A stretch of 36,538 bases of DNA from Reticulitermes lucifugus (Eukaryota > Arthropoda > Insecta > Blattodea > Rhinotermitidae). Under the pieces are notes generated by a model. The model was given only the letters and a program-made list of their open reading frames with translations, had not been told where the DNA came from and searched no databases. This document shows, in pieces, positions 23,341 through 32,965 of this stretch. The stretch lies in the NCBI GenBank assembly GCA_026260175.1, contig JAKCWW010001857.1, positions 1 through 36,538 of the forward strand, given 5' to 3'. Positions within the stretch are counted from its first letter, which is position 1. Each line of letters starts with the position of its first letter. A program made the position numbers and the translations under genes.

Positions 23341-24404
23341 CTGGCCCAACGAATTCTAACAAATATCTAGCACGAAGGTTCTGATACCCGAAGAACGGGA
23401 GCCACTGGCCCGCAATGACTTGTAAGTGCCATAGAGACAGGCAATCATAAAGTCTGCAACCAACGTCACCATCTCTGCCATTACTGTGTTTGCGTTTTGG
23501 GCCCACTCATCCTTAGCAAAAAGTATCAAAATTTTCAACATGTAAATATATAAATAATAAATATATAAACATATAAACTTCAGGATCCTTTTGCTTGAAA
23601 TCACATGGCCCCACGTCGGTATTGAAGGTGTTAAGGGTACAGAGTAAAATAGCGCCCAGGTCATTACTTGATTTCAAACATATATGAAGGTGCACAGCCT
23701 TATGTATATACTACAAAAGACCGATGCGTTATTAAAAAACGAATGCGAAACGAGAATTACACAATATATCATGTTGTTCAAATGTGGAACTACATAAGAA
23801 CATACCTGACGAGAGAGTAACACTGTACGTATAGAATCCTATGCAACGCAGTTCATTCACGTGCACTTCAAGGAATTCACTAACTGCAAATGTTCATTGA
23901 CAAAATACGGCACTCATGTTTCCAAGAACATCGCATGCTAATAAAAAACAACAAACCAAAAACGTAAACAAAAAAAGACAACACAACAGTTTTTTACAGC
24001 TATGTTCAACCTCTGCACGAAGATCTACGCGTGTTTGTGCGCGTGTCTCAAGGACAATTAGCTAAATATTTATTGCCGCGAAAGTTATTTCAAACAAAAT
24101 TTGGAAACAAGAACGAAACACAAACTTTATGTCTAATACACGTTCCTGAAAGTCTTCCGGTCGTCGAAATAAAAAGGAGCAGTATGAGGACCATCTCAAA
24201 CGTGTATATTCGAGTCATTAATGGTCTTGAAAACGAATGCAGGCTTACAAGAAGTTCGCAGAAGTCTCTCAGCCCCGATAACGATGAAATGGAGCCTCAT
24301 AGCTCGTGGGTTTAGAAGTTTACACGTACATAAATTTAAACATAAGCTACTGCCACAACCTTTACTTCGTTAAAACTTAAAGTTCGTGTCCTTTAGAGCT
24401 AATA

Positions 24405-24570
24405 TTAAATGGAACAGAGCGAGTGACATACTATGCCTTACGCGGAAGCACGGGTTCAATCCCCCATCGTTCTAGTGGGATTTGTGGTGGGCAAACTGGC
24501 TCCTGTACATTTTTTTCTCTGGGTACTTCAGTTTTTCCTGTCAGTATCACACCATACTCTAATCACAGCA
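24405..24570 (+). mobile_element. Possible tRNA-like SINE relic, third type
   Basis: GCACGGGTTCAATCCCCC (24448-24465) is a good box B. It is followed by GGATTTGTGGTGGGCAAACT and a CTCTGGGTACTTCAGTTTTTCC segment. This resembles the GGTTTTCTCCGGGTACTCC-type bodies of insect SINE and LINE tails as I remember them. Ends are unclear, and an open frame through it (24433-24708) is not a gene I recognise. Confidence 0.4.
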
Positions 24571-25744
24571 ACTGACAGCGCCGTTAACCGACACACTAAA
24601 AAGAGACAGCAAACTCGCCATAACTGTTACGCTAAAAAATGTATTTCCACCTTGCTGAACACAAATAAAAACTGGAAAACACATATCGACATTAGACGGC
24701 GGGTGTGATATGAATGTTTTTCCATGCATCCTGTATTTTCATCTTGTCCAACGCTAGCTTAGGAAAAATCTATCCAGCGGAAGAATAAAATCGTCTCCTG
24801 GAAAAAAATCCGACAGACAAATACATGTAGGTTATATCCACGCATGTCTGCAAAGAAATTCAGTGCTTTCAGATGAATGACAACGTGAGCGACATAGCGT
24901 GTGTACTGGCAGTTTGTGAAAAACAAAAGAGAATTTTATTTCGTGTACTCACAGCAGCAATAAACAACGGTCCCAAAATATGCCCATTCATGACGACTCT
25001 CACCTGAAACAAGAACAAAAATAAATGAAATGTAAATATAATTCATTCATATTAAAACCAATATATAACCTGCAGAGGAATGGCCTAATTTACCATTTAA
25101 TCTGAGCTATAACTAACTACACACGGCTATCAATACTGCCAAGAACATGAAATATAAACAGGATTTACCTGATTGGAAGTGATCGCTTTTTGAATTGCTT
25201 GTAAAATCATGATAAGCAGGTCATCGTATCATTCTCATTCCACGCATTTCCCTTCTTTAAACCGAAATGGTAACCGAAATCTCAGAGCGGACTCAAATAC
25301 ATTTCGTACATTCCGGAGTTGCCTGTGCTTCAAAAAGGCTATATACATATACATACTCATAGATCATGCTTCCGTATGACTGTTCATCTAGCTACGCCAT
25401 GCCCAACTGAAATGTATGTGGCACAGTATAAGATACGGCAGAAAATTTCATGAAAATCCGTCCAGTGGGAGCAGAGTCGTTCCGTGCGAACAGACAAGAC
25501 ATGACAAAGCTAATAGTCGCTTTTCGCAATTTTACGAATGCGCCTAAAATAGGAAATTATTTGAAAATGTAAGATTTGTTTGGCGCTTCTGGACAGATTT
25601 TAGAATCAACCATACGTGATACGTATCTTCAATTCAGTCATTTTCAGGTACACTTCTTATAAGCCGGGACACTTAATTTATTTTTACGATACCTATCATG
25701 AAAATATGTAAAATTCAACACGCGTGAGCGTAAAGCGTAAATGG

Positions 25745-25764
25745 AATTAAATTAAATTAAATTA
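25745..25764 (+). repeat. (ATTAA)n short tandem repeat
   Basis: About four copies of a 5-base AT-only unit. Confidence 0.85.
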
Positions 25765-25810
25765 TATGTAGTGAAGTTGATGTCCAATATTATTTACAGG
25801 ACATGGAAAT

Positions 25811-26047
25811 TCAGGGAGTCCGAACAGCCTGTAGTACTGTGTTGGCGGGCAAATGTTCTTTTTTGGTAACTAACAATCCAATTTCTAAGCAATGCTTAAA
25901 ATGTTTCACAGCAGTGAAAATAAATGACCACAGCCATGTCCTGTCGATGTTATGCACGCTTAGCTTCCTATCCACTGGCAGCTGCCCAGCATTCGATAAT
26001 CGGTTAATACGATTAATGAAATGACTGCGCCATTCTTTGCTTGCCAT
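25811..26047 (-). CDS. Small antisense open frame inside the 8-kb intron, unknown, doubtful
   Basis: A 78-residue frame starts at an ATG in a favourable context (AAATATGGC) and begins MASKEWRSHFINRINRL. It ends TVLQAVRTP followed by TGA. The sequence just upstream on the same strand, TTTTGTTTCAG, would serve as a splice acceptor. The composition (aliphatic plus basic, HCLEIGLLVTKKE) looks more protein-like than other chance frames nearby, but I recognise no domain. It could be an exon of a nested gene, a decayed retrocopy or chance. Confidence 0.2.
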   Translation of the reverse strand: MASKEWRSHFINRINRLSNAGQLPVDRKLSVHNIDRTWLWSFIFTAVKHFKHCLEIGLLVTKKEHLPANTVLQAVRTP

Positions 26048-26433
26048 ATTTATTTTTATATTACAGCTGAAACAAAACAACTTCTGCTCGTACGCCAGTA
26101 GTTCCTTCTCTGCCCGTCTCCTTCCCGTAGCTGTTGTAAACCATCACTCATACTCGAAGTCAACATACTAACGTCACGTTTCGTTTCTATCAAACCGTCA
26201 TAGCTACGAGAAATATAACACTGCAGAGACCGTAAGCGGTCTTACTACACGCTAGCTAAATAAAATCAACAGAATACAGCAGCAATTCAGTCAATTCCCA
26301 GTTTTCAAAAAAAAGGAATGATTCTCAAGGTCATATCGAAACATGCTGAGTGTATCCCACAAGTTTCAGTTCAGCACAAAAAAGCAGGCCTACTCTAATT
26401 GAACATTAAATGAGGCCTAAATTTTTTCAGCAT

Positions 26434-26445
26434 CTACCCACTTTA
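26434..26445 (+). repeat. Target-site duplication, left copy
   Basis: CTACCCACTTTA is repeated exactly at 26740-26751 on the other side of the SINE. This marks LINE-mediated insertion. Confidence 0.85.
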
Positions 26446-26739
26446 GTGGGCCGGGATAGTGCAGTCGGTATAGCGACTCGCTACGGGCTGGACGTTCCGG
26501 GGATCGAATACCGATAGTTGCGAGAGTTTCCGCACATCTCCAGACCGACCCTGGGACCCACCGAGCCTCCTGTATAATGGGTACTGGGTCTCTTTGCCGG
26601 GGGTAAAGCGGCTGGGGCATGGCGTAGACCACCCACTCCCATCTAGCGCCGAGGTTAAAGAAAGTGTAGATCTATACCTGTACTCCCCCTCTGGACCTTC
26701 ACAGCCTGTTCTAGGGTGAACTTTTACCCTTTCTTTAAC
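26446..26739 (+). mobile_element. tRNA-derived SINE, family 1, copy B, with target-site duplication
   Basis: The element is flanked by a perfect 12-bp direct repeat, CTACCCACTTTA, at 26434-26445 and 26740-26751. This fixes its ends at about 294 bp. It begins GGGCCGGGATAGTGCAGTCGG with box A TAGTGCAGTCGG (26457-26468) and a decayed box B (GGATCGAATACC, 26501-26512). It has the same CGGGGGTAAAGCGGC and CATCTAGCGCCGAGGTTAA body as copy A and ends in a CTTT-rich tail. It lies in the 8-kb intron of the receptor gene, in the same orientation as the gene. Confidence 0.85.
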
Positions 26740-26751
26740 CTACCCACTTTA
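26740..26751 (+). repeat. Target-site duplication, right copy
   Basis: Exact copy of the 12 bases at 26434-26445. Confidence 0.85.
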
Positions 26752-26984
26752 AGATAAGGCTATCAGTGCAACAAAAATTTAATAAGACTCACCAAAAATC
26801 AGAAGCAAGGCTAGCAAAAATAACCTTGTCTCACAAACACTCCTGACTTCTAATGTTCTATTATTTACGGGAAATTGTAAAGCTAATCAGGAGCTCATTG
26901 GACTTGGCAATTACTTTAAGCCTCACTGTAAGTGACAGGACATAGATGGCGCGTCAACCGACGACAGAGATTGTGATAATGTGC

Positions 26985-27150
26985 TGGATTGGCTGTCCAG
27001 CCGCCTGTACCAGAGGCAGCGTTAAAATCAGTCCAAAATGATCACACGCCGCCACAAAACAAGGTCTTTGGAGAAAATCCTGCTGCTGCGTGCCCTGGAA
27101 TCGAACCCAGGACCATGATAACGGGGCTGCGTCTAACGACCGGAGTTATA
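26985..27150 (-). mobile_element. tRNA-like SINE relic, minus strand
   Basis: On the minus strand CCTGGGTTCGATTCCAGG (27094-27111) forms a perfect T-arm-like hairpin with a box B sequence. It is preceded by ACTCCGGTCGTTAGACGC and followed by GGATTTTCTCCAAAGACC, similar to the body ends of other tRNA-derived SINEs. The 5' part does not form a full tRNA cloverleaf by eye. The + strand frame running through it is therefore not counted as a gene. Confidence 0.45.
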
Positions 27151-27695
27151 CTGCGGGGTGAAAAATGCATACAAACATTAAATAAATCATTTTCTGTGAT
27201 TTCATGAAAATGTATTCATATACAAGAGCATGGTTAGACGTTCACGGAGAACATAAATGGTTCACCTCCATTACAGTAAGAGCCACAACTAAAAGGTTAT
27301 CCGCCCTTAAGGGAACGCTTTTAGTATTGTTGAGAGGGTATCCATAGTAACAAAAATACTACATCCGTCAGTACATTACGCCGTGTAACATGGCAATATC
27401 AGTCCCGTGAGCAACGTTCTGCGGTGAAATTAGCTCGAGACCAGATTGCTTCCCACCGTTATAAATCTAACTCTGTAGACTGCTCAATTAGCGAACTAAG
27501 GGAATCAGCTCTGTTAATTTGGCTATGCTGCGAGTCTTGCAACGTGCTACACGTCGCTCTGACAGTTTATAACTGAATGTCTCTGGCTCCTTTCATGTTC
27601 TTGGTTGGCAAATTTCCATTATTTTGCTTCAGTAACAACAGCGCAGAAACAATCCACTTTCAAATTTGAATTTATTCTTTACCAGCTCTATTTCT

Positions 27696-27709
27696 AAAAA
27701 AAAAAAAAA
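27696..27709 (+). repeat. A14 homopolymer tract
   Basis: Fourteen consecutive A. It could be an old retrotransposon tail, but the sequence before it is not recognised and no target-site duplication was found. Confidence 0.9.
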
Positions 27710-27860
27710 GCCTTACAGGTCGGTCGTGCCTGTCCCCTGACAGACCATCGGAACTTAGAGCCGGTGGGAAATACATTACACGTGATACATAGAGCGCACC
27801 GTTTAGTTATTCCGGTTAGAGGCCAATCATTAATCTGGGCAGCACGTTGCCTGTTCCGTG

Positions 27861-28088
27861 TCAAAAGGGAATCTCCCCGTCATCTTTTTTGTCTTCCAAA
27901 TTGTCGGATTTCTTCAGGTTCGTATAGTCACATATATTAGGCGATTCTTTTCGGTACCATATCCTGAATATGTCCGTGCCAATTAACTGTGTATTCTCTA
28001 GTACCACCATTAATTTATGTCTCCCGGAGTTTTCTAATATTTGTTCTGCTCCCTTGGTCGTGAGAAAACACGCAGAAAAGTGACCCAA
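27861..28088 (-). CDS. Small antisense open frame, unknown, probably chance
   Basis: The frame has 75 codons. It includes a fairly polar and natural-looking stretch (WYRKESPNICDYTNLKKSDN) and an acidic end, but no recognisable domain, splice context or start signal. It lies in the receptor intron on the opposite strand. The most likely explanation is a chance frame or an unrecognised transposon piece. Confidence 0.12.
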   Translation of the reverse strand: MGHFSACFLTTKGAEQILENSGRHKLMVVLENTQLIGTDIFRIWYRKESPNICDYTNLKKSDNLEDKKDDGEIPF

Positions 28089-28856
28089 ATTTAATTTAGG
28101 TATGTATTGACCTCACTCACTCACGAACTGTTGTAGCACACTCCACATAGCACACAAAGCATTGGCACTGCAATATATCTCACCCTTATTCTTGCAAGAA
28201 ACTGGTCGTAAAGTTATTCAGAAAGAACTCAAGTCATACGATGATTTGAAAATTATAATTCAAGTAGCTGGTTGTCTTTGTACTGCTAATTTAAAAATAA
28301 ACAAGAATGTATATATCTGTGTGTAAGCAGATGCGCAACATTTGCAGCTCACATTAAAATCATGGTGAAAAACAGGTATACGGACCCTCAACTTCGTATA
28401 GTCCCTGCGCCACAACAGACGTTTAACGTCTAACAAAGCCACGTTAGGTCACCAATATTAGGTCAGCAGCATTCCTAACTGGTGAATCTATGGAGAAAAT
28501 TTGTTGTTTTTGTTAAGGTATTTCTAATGTCACGACCAGCTGTGAAAGACAATGCGGATAGGCAATTATATTAATTAACATTCTCCTGGAGGGAGTGAGA
28601 AAAACCACAAAAAAAAAACCTCAGGATCTACCTCGGATCAGTCACGTAAAGTACAATTTTACAGTCAGTATGATACAGTCAGGTGCGTTGCAATGTTAAG
28701 CACAGCTAGCTCTAACAGATAATGTTAATTAGAAATGTTTACGCAAGTACACACTGGTAGAACTCCAGCAGGGTGACCTTCATAGTGCGTTTAGTATAAT
28801 GAAAATTGAATATTCTTCTTCTGTGATGTTACGGCGTGTCGGCTGGTAAATACGAG

Positions 28857-28935
28857 CGGTTACTGGGTCGATACAGAGTAACATCCCACAGGACTTGAAT
28901 CTTCATCAGCACTGCTGCGAGAACCTCAAATCTTG
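28857..28935 (+). mobile_element. Short LINE or repeat tail fragment upstream of the TM6 exon
   Basis: The + strand reads QDLNLHQHCCENLKSC in one frame, resembling the NPEDxNLHRRENLKSC phrase typical of insect repeat-derived peptides. It lies about 150 bp before the acceptor of the exon at 29087. It is short and assigned by pattern only. Confidence 0.4.
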
Positions 28936-29086
28936 CACGCCGAATACCGTTGCTGTATATAAAAGTATCTAAGAAGTAAAAATACTAGATACTGTACATG
29001 CATTTGCTTGAGACGTTCTGCCATGATCTGGCAGAGTTATAGTTTCTCATGTCCTTTGTGAGACACAATGTGTTTACTACATCCAG

Positions 29087-29401
29087 GTTCTTGGCTGGAA
29101 GAAACAAAAGACGCTCCCTAGCCGCCAACGCAGTGGCCACGGAACAAAAGGCATCCAAAGTTTTGGGTCTGGTTTTCTTCACTTTCGTCCTGTGTTGGGC
29201 ACCCTTCTTCATCCTGAACATAATCTTCGCAGCGTGTCCACACTGTCACGTTCCAGACCATGTAGTGGACACGTGTCTGTGGTTGGGATACGTCTCCTCT
29301 ACCATCAACCCCGTCATCTATACAGTCTTCAACAGAACGTTTAGAGCTGCCTTCATCAGGCTTCTGAGATGCAGGTGTCACAGGTCTGCGAGGCCCCCCA
29401 G
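29087..29401 (+). CDS. 5-HT2B: 5-HT2-type serotonin receptor, exon with TM6, TM7 and start of C-tail
   Basis: This exon starts after CTACATCCAG and ends at CCCAG|GTAAGC, with phase 2 introns on both sides. It encodes residues 250-353. A basic start (GRNKRR) leads into the TM6 base [18 protein letters not shown], with Glu268 at 6.30. The class A switch CWAPFF follows at 285-290 (Trp286 is 6.48, Pro288 is 6.50). The third extracellular loop carries Cys299 and Cys302. TM7 contains [14 protein letters not shown] at 314-327, with Tyr317 at 7.43 and the NPxxY motif Asn323-Tyr327. Helix 8 is [13 protein letters not shown], followed by a Cys-Arg-rich segment (RCRCHR) that may be palmitoylated, by inference. 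This is the most diagnostic exon, and amine-GPCR identity is near certain. Antisense and other-frame open stretches here are shadows of the coding bias. Confidence 0.92.
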
Positions 29402-29941
29402 GTAAGCAAAAATAAAAAAAGTGTTGATATTTATAAATTTAAGAGCCGGGATTGCATAGTCGACATACCGGCTCGGCTAAGGGCTGGATGATCCGGAGTT
29501 CGAAACCCGGCAAGGGCAAGAGAGTTTTCTCGTCTGCAAATCGTCCAGACAGGCTCCGCGATTCAACCAACTTCCTGTTCAATGAGTACCAAGACTCTAT
29601 CCCCGGGGGGTAAAGTGGATGGGGCGTGAGGCTAAATACTCAGTCCATCTAGCGCCAAATGAGTGAAGCTATACCTCCACTTCCCTATAAACCTTCATGG
29701 TGTATAGAGGGACACCTTACCCTTTAGAATCTTTTATTTATACTGTACATTAAAATTTGTAACTCTAAATACAACTATAATTTGTTTATCTTCCACAAAT
29801 GCGTTTTGAGATTCGACTGGAGTACCAATATCGTTATTTAACGATGCCTTTCAGTTTTCCTCTACACTGAACAGGCTCCTGATGCTCAAAGTTAAGCTTT
29901 TATCATGCAGCTCGATTACGTCTGATTACGACTCTCCGCAG
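29402..29941 (+). other. Last coding intron (540 bp, phase 2) half filled by a SINE
   Basis: It starts GTAAGC and ends CTCTCCGCAG. A SINE occupies about 284 of its 540 bp and begins 41 bp after the donor, in the same orientation as the gene. Removing it would leave an intron of roughly 250 bp. Confidence 0.8.
29443..29726 (+). mobile_element. tRNA-derived SINE, family 1, copy C, in the last coding intron
   Basis: It begins GAGCCGGGATTGCATAGTCGAC, with a box A match near 29452-29463. Box B is GTTCGAAACCC at 29498-29508. The body repeats GGGGGGTAAAGTGG and CATCTAGCGCCAAAT as in the other two copies, and the end is CCTTACCCTTT. It starts 41 bp after the splice donor of the TM6-TM7 exon, and the gene tolerates it as intron sequence. 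No clear target-site duplication is seen. Confidence 0.75.
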
Positions 29942-30197
29942 GTACCGGTCAGTGAGCGAGAACCGAACGCCAGCAGCACCTATGGGGTTCATGACCACCT
30001 CAATGGCACATTCAGTAGGGAGCTCGACTTCTACTCCAGCAGGTGCAATGGCGGGGGCAGTCGCCCTTCCGTTGTCCCTTTCCTTGCAAGGGACGCCATT
30101 ACTAGCCACGCCCTCATCCACATCGTCGTACGTCGTCATGAGGACACCGTCAGAAAACTATCCGGACGCCTTCGACATGGAAGACCACGACTGCTGA
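29942..30197 (+). CDS. 5-HT2B: 5-HT2-type serotonin receptor, last coding exon (C-terminal tail and stop)
   Basis: The acceptor GACTCTCCGCAG puts the exon start at 29942, whose single base completes Arg354 in the phase left by the previous exon. Residues 355-438 follow and end in a TGA stop at 30195-30197. The tail has no membrane segment. It is rich in Ser, Thr, Pro and Ala (for example SVGSSTSTPAGAMAGA), which suggests phosphorylation and arrestin sites. It ends in an acidic stretch, DAFDMEDHDC, with a terminal Cys. I recognise no PDZ-binding ending of the type seen in mammalian 5-HT2 receptors. A longer frame running through the same bases (29882-30259) is out of phase with the upstream exon and is rejected. 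Exon identity is supported by phase and position. The tail sequence itself is poorly conserved in this family. Confidence 0.8.
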
Positions 30198-30840
30198 AGC
30201 GCACCAATTCCAGCATCTACACTAGTATCCACACCAAAAGATGCGGCGTTTATAAATGAATCGGAAGATGTATAAGATAATGCTGAGTGAGCAGTGTTGT
30301 GAAGGAACCTCACTACTGAGTCATTACGTGTGCCTGTCACGCTTGTCGGGAACTGAAAAATGTAGCAGGATTTCTGTACACGACGTACTTTGGCCACCCC
30401 TGTCCCAAATCTACGTTTACTATACTTTCCACAAGGTACTACCGAGCCGTGAAAATTTTCCGCGAGAGTACCCCCAAGGTATATAGATGCAACACCAGAA
30501 TTAAATATAAATTTAACTGAAGTACATCATTACAAATAGAACAATATATTGACTATTTTAAGCGATGATCATTTGGAAAAATGTGCTTTGGGGAGGTCAC
30601 AGTTTTGCAATTGCTTTTTCCGTTCAGTTGCGTTGCAGTATGCTGTTTCCGACATGAATCCTTCCTTCGCAAATACACATAATGTGACTAAATCTTGAGC
30701 AAGTTATAGCAGTTTTCATTACGTTACGAATTACAACTAACCTAAGTTTCGTGAGATGAAACACAATATTCAAGACTACGAATAGGACGTGTAACTGATT
30801 TTATAGAATCAATAAACAGTTATCAGGATTCGCGTCTGTT
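30198..30840 (+). other. Probable 3' UTR of the receptor gene
   Basis: This is the sequence after the TGA stop. The first plausible canonical poly(A) signal is AATAAA at 30811-30816, followed by a T/G-rich stretch (TCTGTTTCTGTTC) about 20-30 bases downstream. A weaker ATTAAA lies at 30499, and more AATAAA hexamers lie at 30966 and 31211. The true end is therefore uncertain, and UTR introns cannot be excluded. Confidence 0.4.
30811..30816 (+). promoter_or_regulatory. Candidate poly(A) signal AATAAA
   Basis: This is the first AATAAA hexamer after the receptor stop codon, with a T/G-rich downstream element at about 30830-30846. Such hexamers are common by chance in AT-rich DNA. Confidence 0.35.
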
Positions 30841-32433
30841 TCTGTTCAGGCTGTAAGACCGACAAATTGAAGCAGAGCGATGTTATGCTCAAGATCCAAC
30901 AGAAGTCAGTATTTTCCAGTGCTGTAAACGAAGTTTGTTACAGCACAGTGAATTTCAGTATGGAAAATAAACAGTCGATAGTGTAAAATCTTTTGAAGAC
31001 CGATACGGTCGGTGAGGAAAGTTAAGTGTTTCCCACAATCAAAAAGAACAAGCTAGTTTACAAATGCAAAAATACAGGCTGAAGAAACATGCCATAAAAG
31101 ACGGCGATGGCTTTCATTTTCAGTAACTACACAACAAAACTGCAATGGTGGAGGGTTTATGTGGCAGCACTATATGCTAAAATTTCGTGTGAGATATTCC
31201 TTCTTTTTCCAATAAACATAAACTGGACACAATTCGTCCTGAAATCTTAAGGAGAATATAACTAGAATGCACTTATCATACATAAGTCAGAAGCAAAACA
31301 GCTGGTGCCATTTCACTGGTGTAATGAGGACCCGTCTCTTCTAAATGTTCATTTCAGACAAAAATTTACAAGTGCCAAGTACATATCGCTTGTAGTCCCA
31401 AGGGTAGACCTGATACAAGGAGCTGCAGAAGGATCAATCGGAAGTTTCAAAAGCAGTTTTCCTGATACAAGACTGGGCATAGAGTGCTCGTGATTCTGTT
31501 CCTTCTACCGATATTATTCACTGAAAAGTAAAGTTACAATGTAGACTACTTTAACAGTAGCCAGGATAGAAAGGTGTTCTGTTTCACAAAATGACACTGA
31601 CAAACTAACAGCAGTCGGCGTTTCTGTATAAACGTTCGGGCCTGCTTTAGGTTCTTGATTCACTCCGGGACTGTGAGGCACTGCTTTTGATCGAAGTGAA
31701 AAGAATTTGAATTTATGGGTTCGCAGATGTTACGCTTCTAGGCAAAACTCAAACAGGGAACTGACTTCTTATACGTGCTGTTACCCGTTCAGTTATATAT
31801 TGAGTGGGAAGAGCAGGGATGCGAAAACCAGAAGGAACCACGAACTGTCTGTCCCTACGTTTGGCCCATTCTAAAGCCAAATAACAGTCACTTTGGTTCG
31901 AATTTCCCACGGTAGCGAATGTGCAGTTTATGGTACAGTTACATCACTTAATCCGGCAGAACATTTCCTCCGAAACGCTAGCATATATCAACCAGAGCAC
32001 GCGGTGTCCCATCCCAAAACGAAGTGATCGTCGTAGTGATGTCGGCACATGCATGATTGTATAATGAAACCGTTTATTGCTACACACACGCGAAGTTGAA
32101 AATTTGATCAATCCAGTCGAACAATTAATGGGGTTTCATTCCTAAAATTCACGGACTTTTATGAACTAAAATATCTCTTTTATGTGTGACAGTGTTCCAA
32201 AGTCTGTTCGCTGTCACATCGAAATATAAAAACTGCATATGCCTTATGCCATTAATTTCTCTTGAAGAACTTCCACCAAGGTCTGAGGTACAACCATAGT
32301 AGTTAGGGATAAGTAACATATACCTCGGTATATCTTCAAACCCTTCAGAATAACAAGGTCTTCCTGAAATTCCAGCTCCATTAAATATTTCTTGTACAGT
32401 TAAAATCAGTTTTGTAATGGCCTGATTTTGGAA

Positions 32434-32844
32434 TCACTTGCCCTCGAACCACAGTCGTCCGGGAACATGATCTCGATTAAGTTCGGTGGTATTCACAAAT
32501 ATGTAGGCCTGCATAATCTGTAGTACTCGACACGCAGGAGAACACTCCATTACTCTTCTAGACACCTGGGCACAACTGATTGGTGTGGCCCAGGCAGCGT
32601 GGACAACACAAAACCGAACCAACGTGTACAAGCAACAACTACATCCGCGCTGGTAAACTCGAAGACCGTACTTAAACTCTAAGTTTAAGCACATAACTTT
32701 TAACAAGGGATTTTGGGCAGCACACATAACAACTTTCCCCCAAACACAAATGATTATTCCTATAAATATTGTGACGTTACCTAATTTATGTACAATCCAA
32801 CGAGACACTGTATCTGCAGCTAAGGAGAAGGCATGCTGCTGCAT
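32434..32844 (-). CDS. Longest open frame in the window (136 codons), unknown, probably not a gene
   Basis: The frame starts MQQHAFSLAADTVSRW and ends GRLWFEGK. It holds one hydrophobic stretch near residues 24-41 (VTIFIGIIICVWGKVVMC) that could be a membrane segment, and it is rich in Cys. One frame of this length is about what chance would give in 36 kb read six ways. I recognise no domain and no flanking splice sites of note. It lies about 2.2 kb downstream of the receptor stop, on the opposite strand. Confidence 0.15.
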   Translation of the reverse strand: MQQHAFSLAADTVSRWIVHKLGNVTIFIGIIICVWGKVVMCAAQNPLLKVMCLNLEFKYGLRVYQRGCSCCLYTLVRFCVVHAAWATPISCAQVSRRVMECSPACRVLQIMQAYIFVNTTELNRDHVPGRLWFEGK

Positions 32845-32916
32845 AGATGGTCATACGGTCGAGGTGTACAAGTACCAGAATAATTTTATAGCTTGTAACA
32901 GCAAATACGTAACAAA

Positions 32917-32965
32917 GTAGTAGTGACAGTAGCAGTGGCAGTAGTACTAGTAGTAGTAGTAGTAT
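32917..32965 (+). repeat. Imperfect (TAG)n microsatellite
   Basis: An interrupted GTAGTAGTGACAGTAGCAGT part is followed by a purer TAGTAGTAGTAG part at 32948-32963. Confidence 0.85.

Larger units (their letters stand above)
20931..29086 (+). other. Long intron between loop 3 exon and TM6 exon (8156 bp, phase 2)
   Basis: It starts GTAAAT and ends CTACATCCAG. It carries most of the repeat load of the gene: a hammerhead-like motif (minus strand), tRNA-like SINE relics near 23208, 24420 and 26985, a complete SINE with target-site duplication at 26446-26739, and a LINE tail piece just upstream of the acceptor. Small open frames inside it are listed separately where they merit a note. Confidence 0.75.

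Noticed and set aside
27061-27120. Possible tRNA gene on the minus strand
   Set aside because: Only a T-arm-like hairpin is convincing. D-arm and acceptor stem cannot be formed, and a SINE-like body follows.
29118-29381. Antisense open frame opposite the TM6-TM7 exon
   Set aside because: It mirrors the coding bias of a clear GPCR exon and has no features of its own.
29882-30259. 125-codon + strand open frame over the last receptor exon
   Set aside because: It is out of phase with the upstream exon. The frame starting at 29943 continues the receptor codon exactly and ends at 30197.
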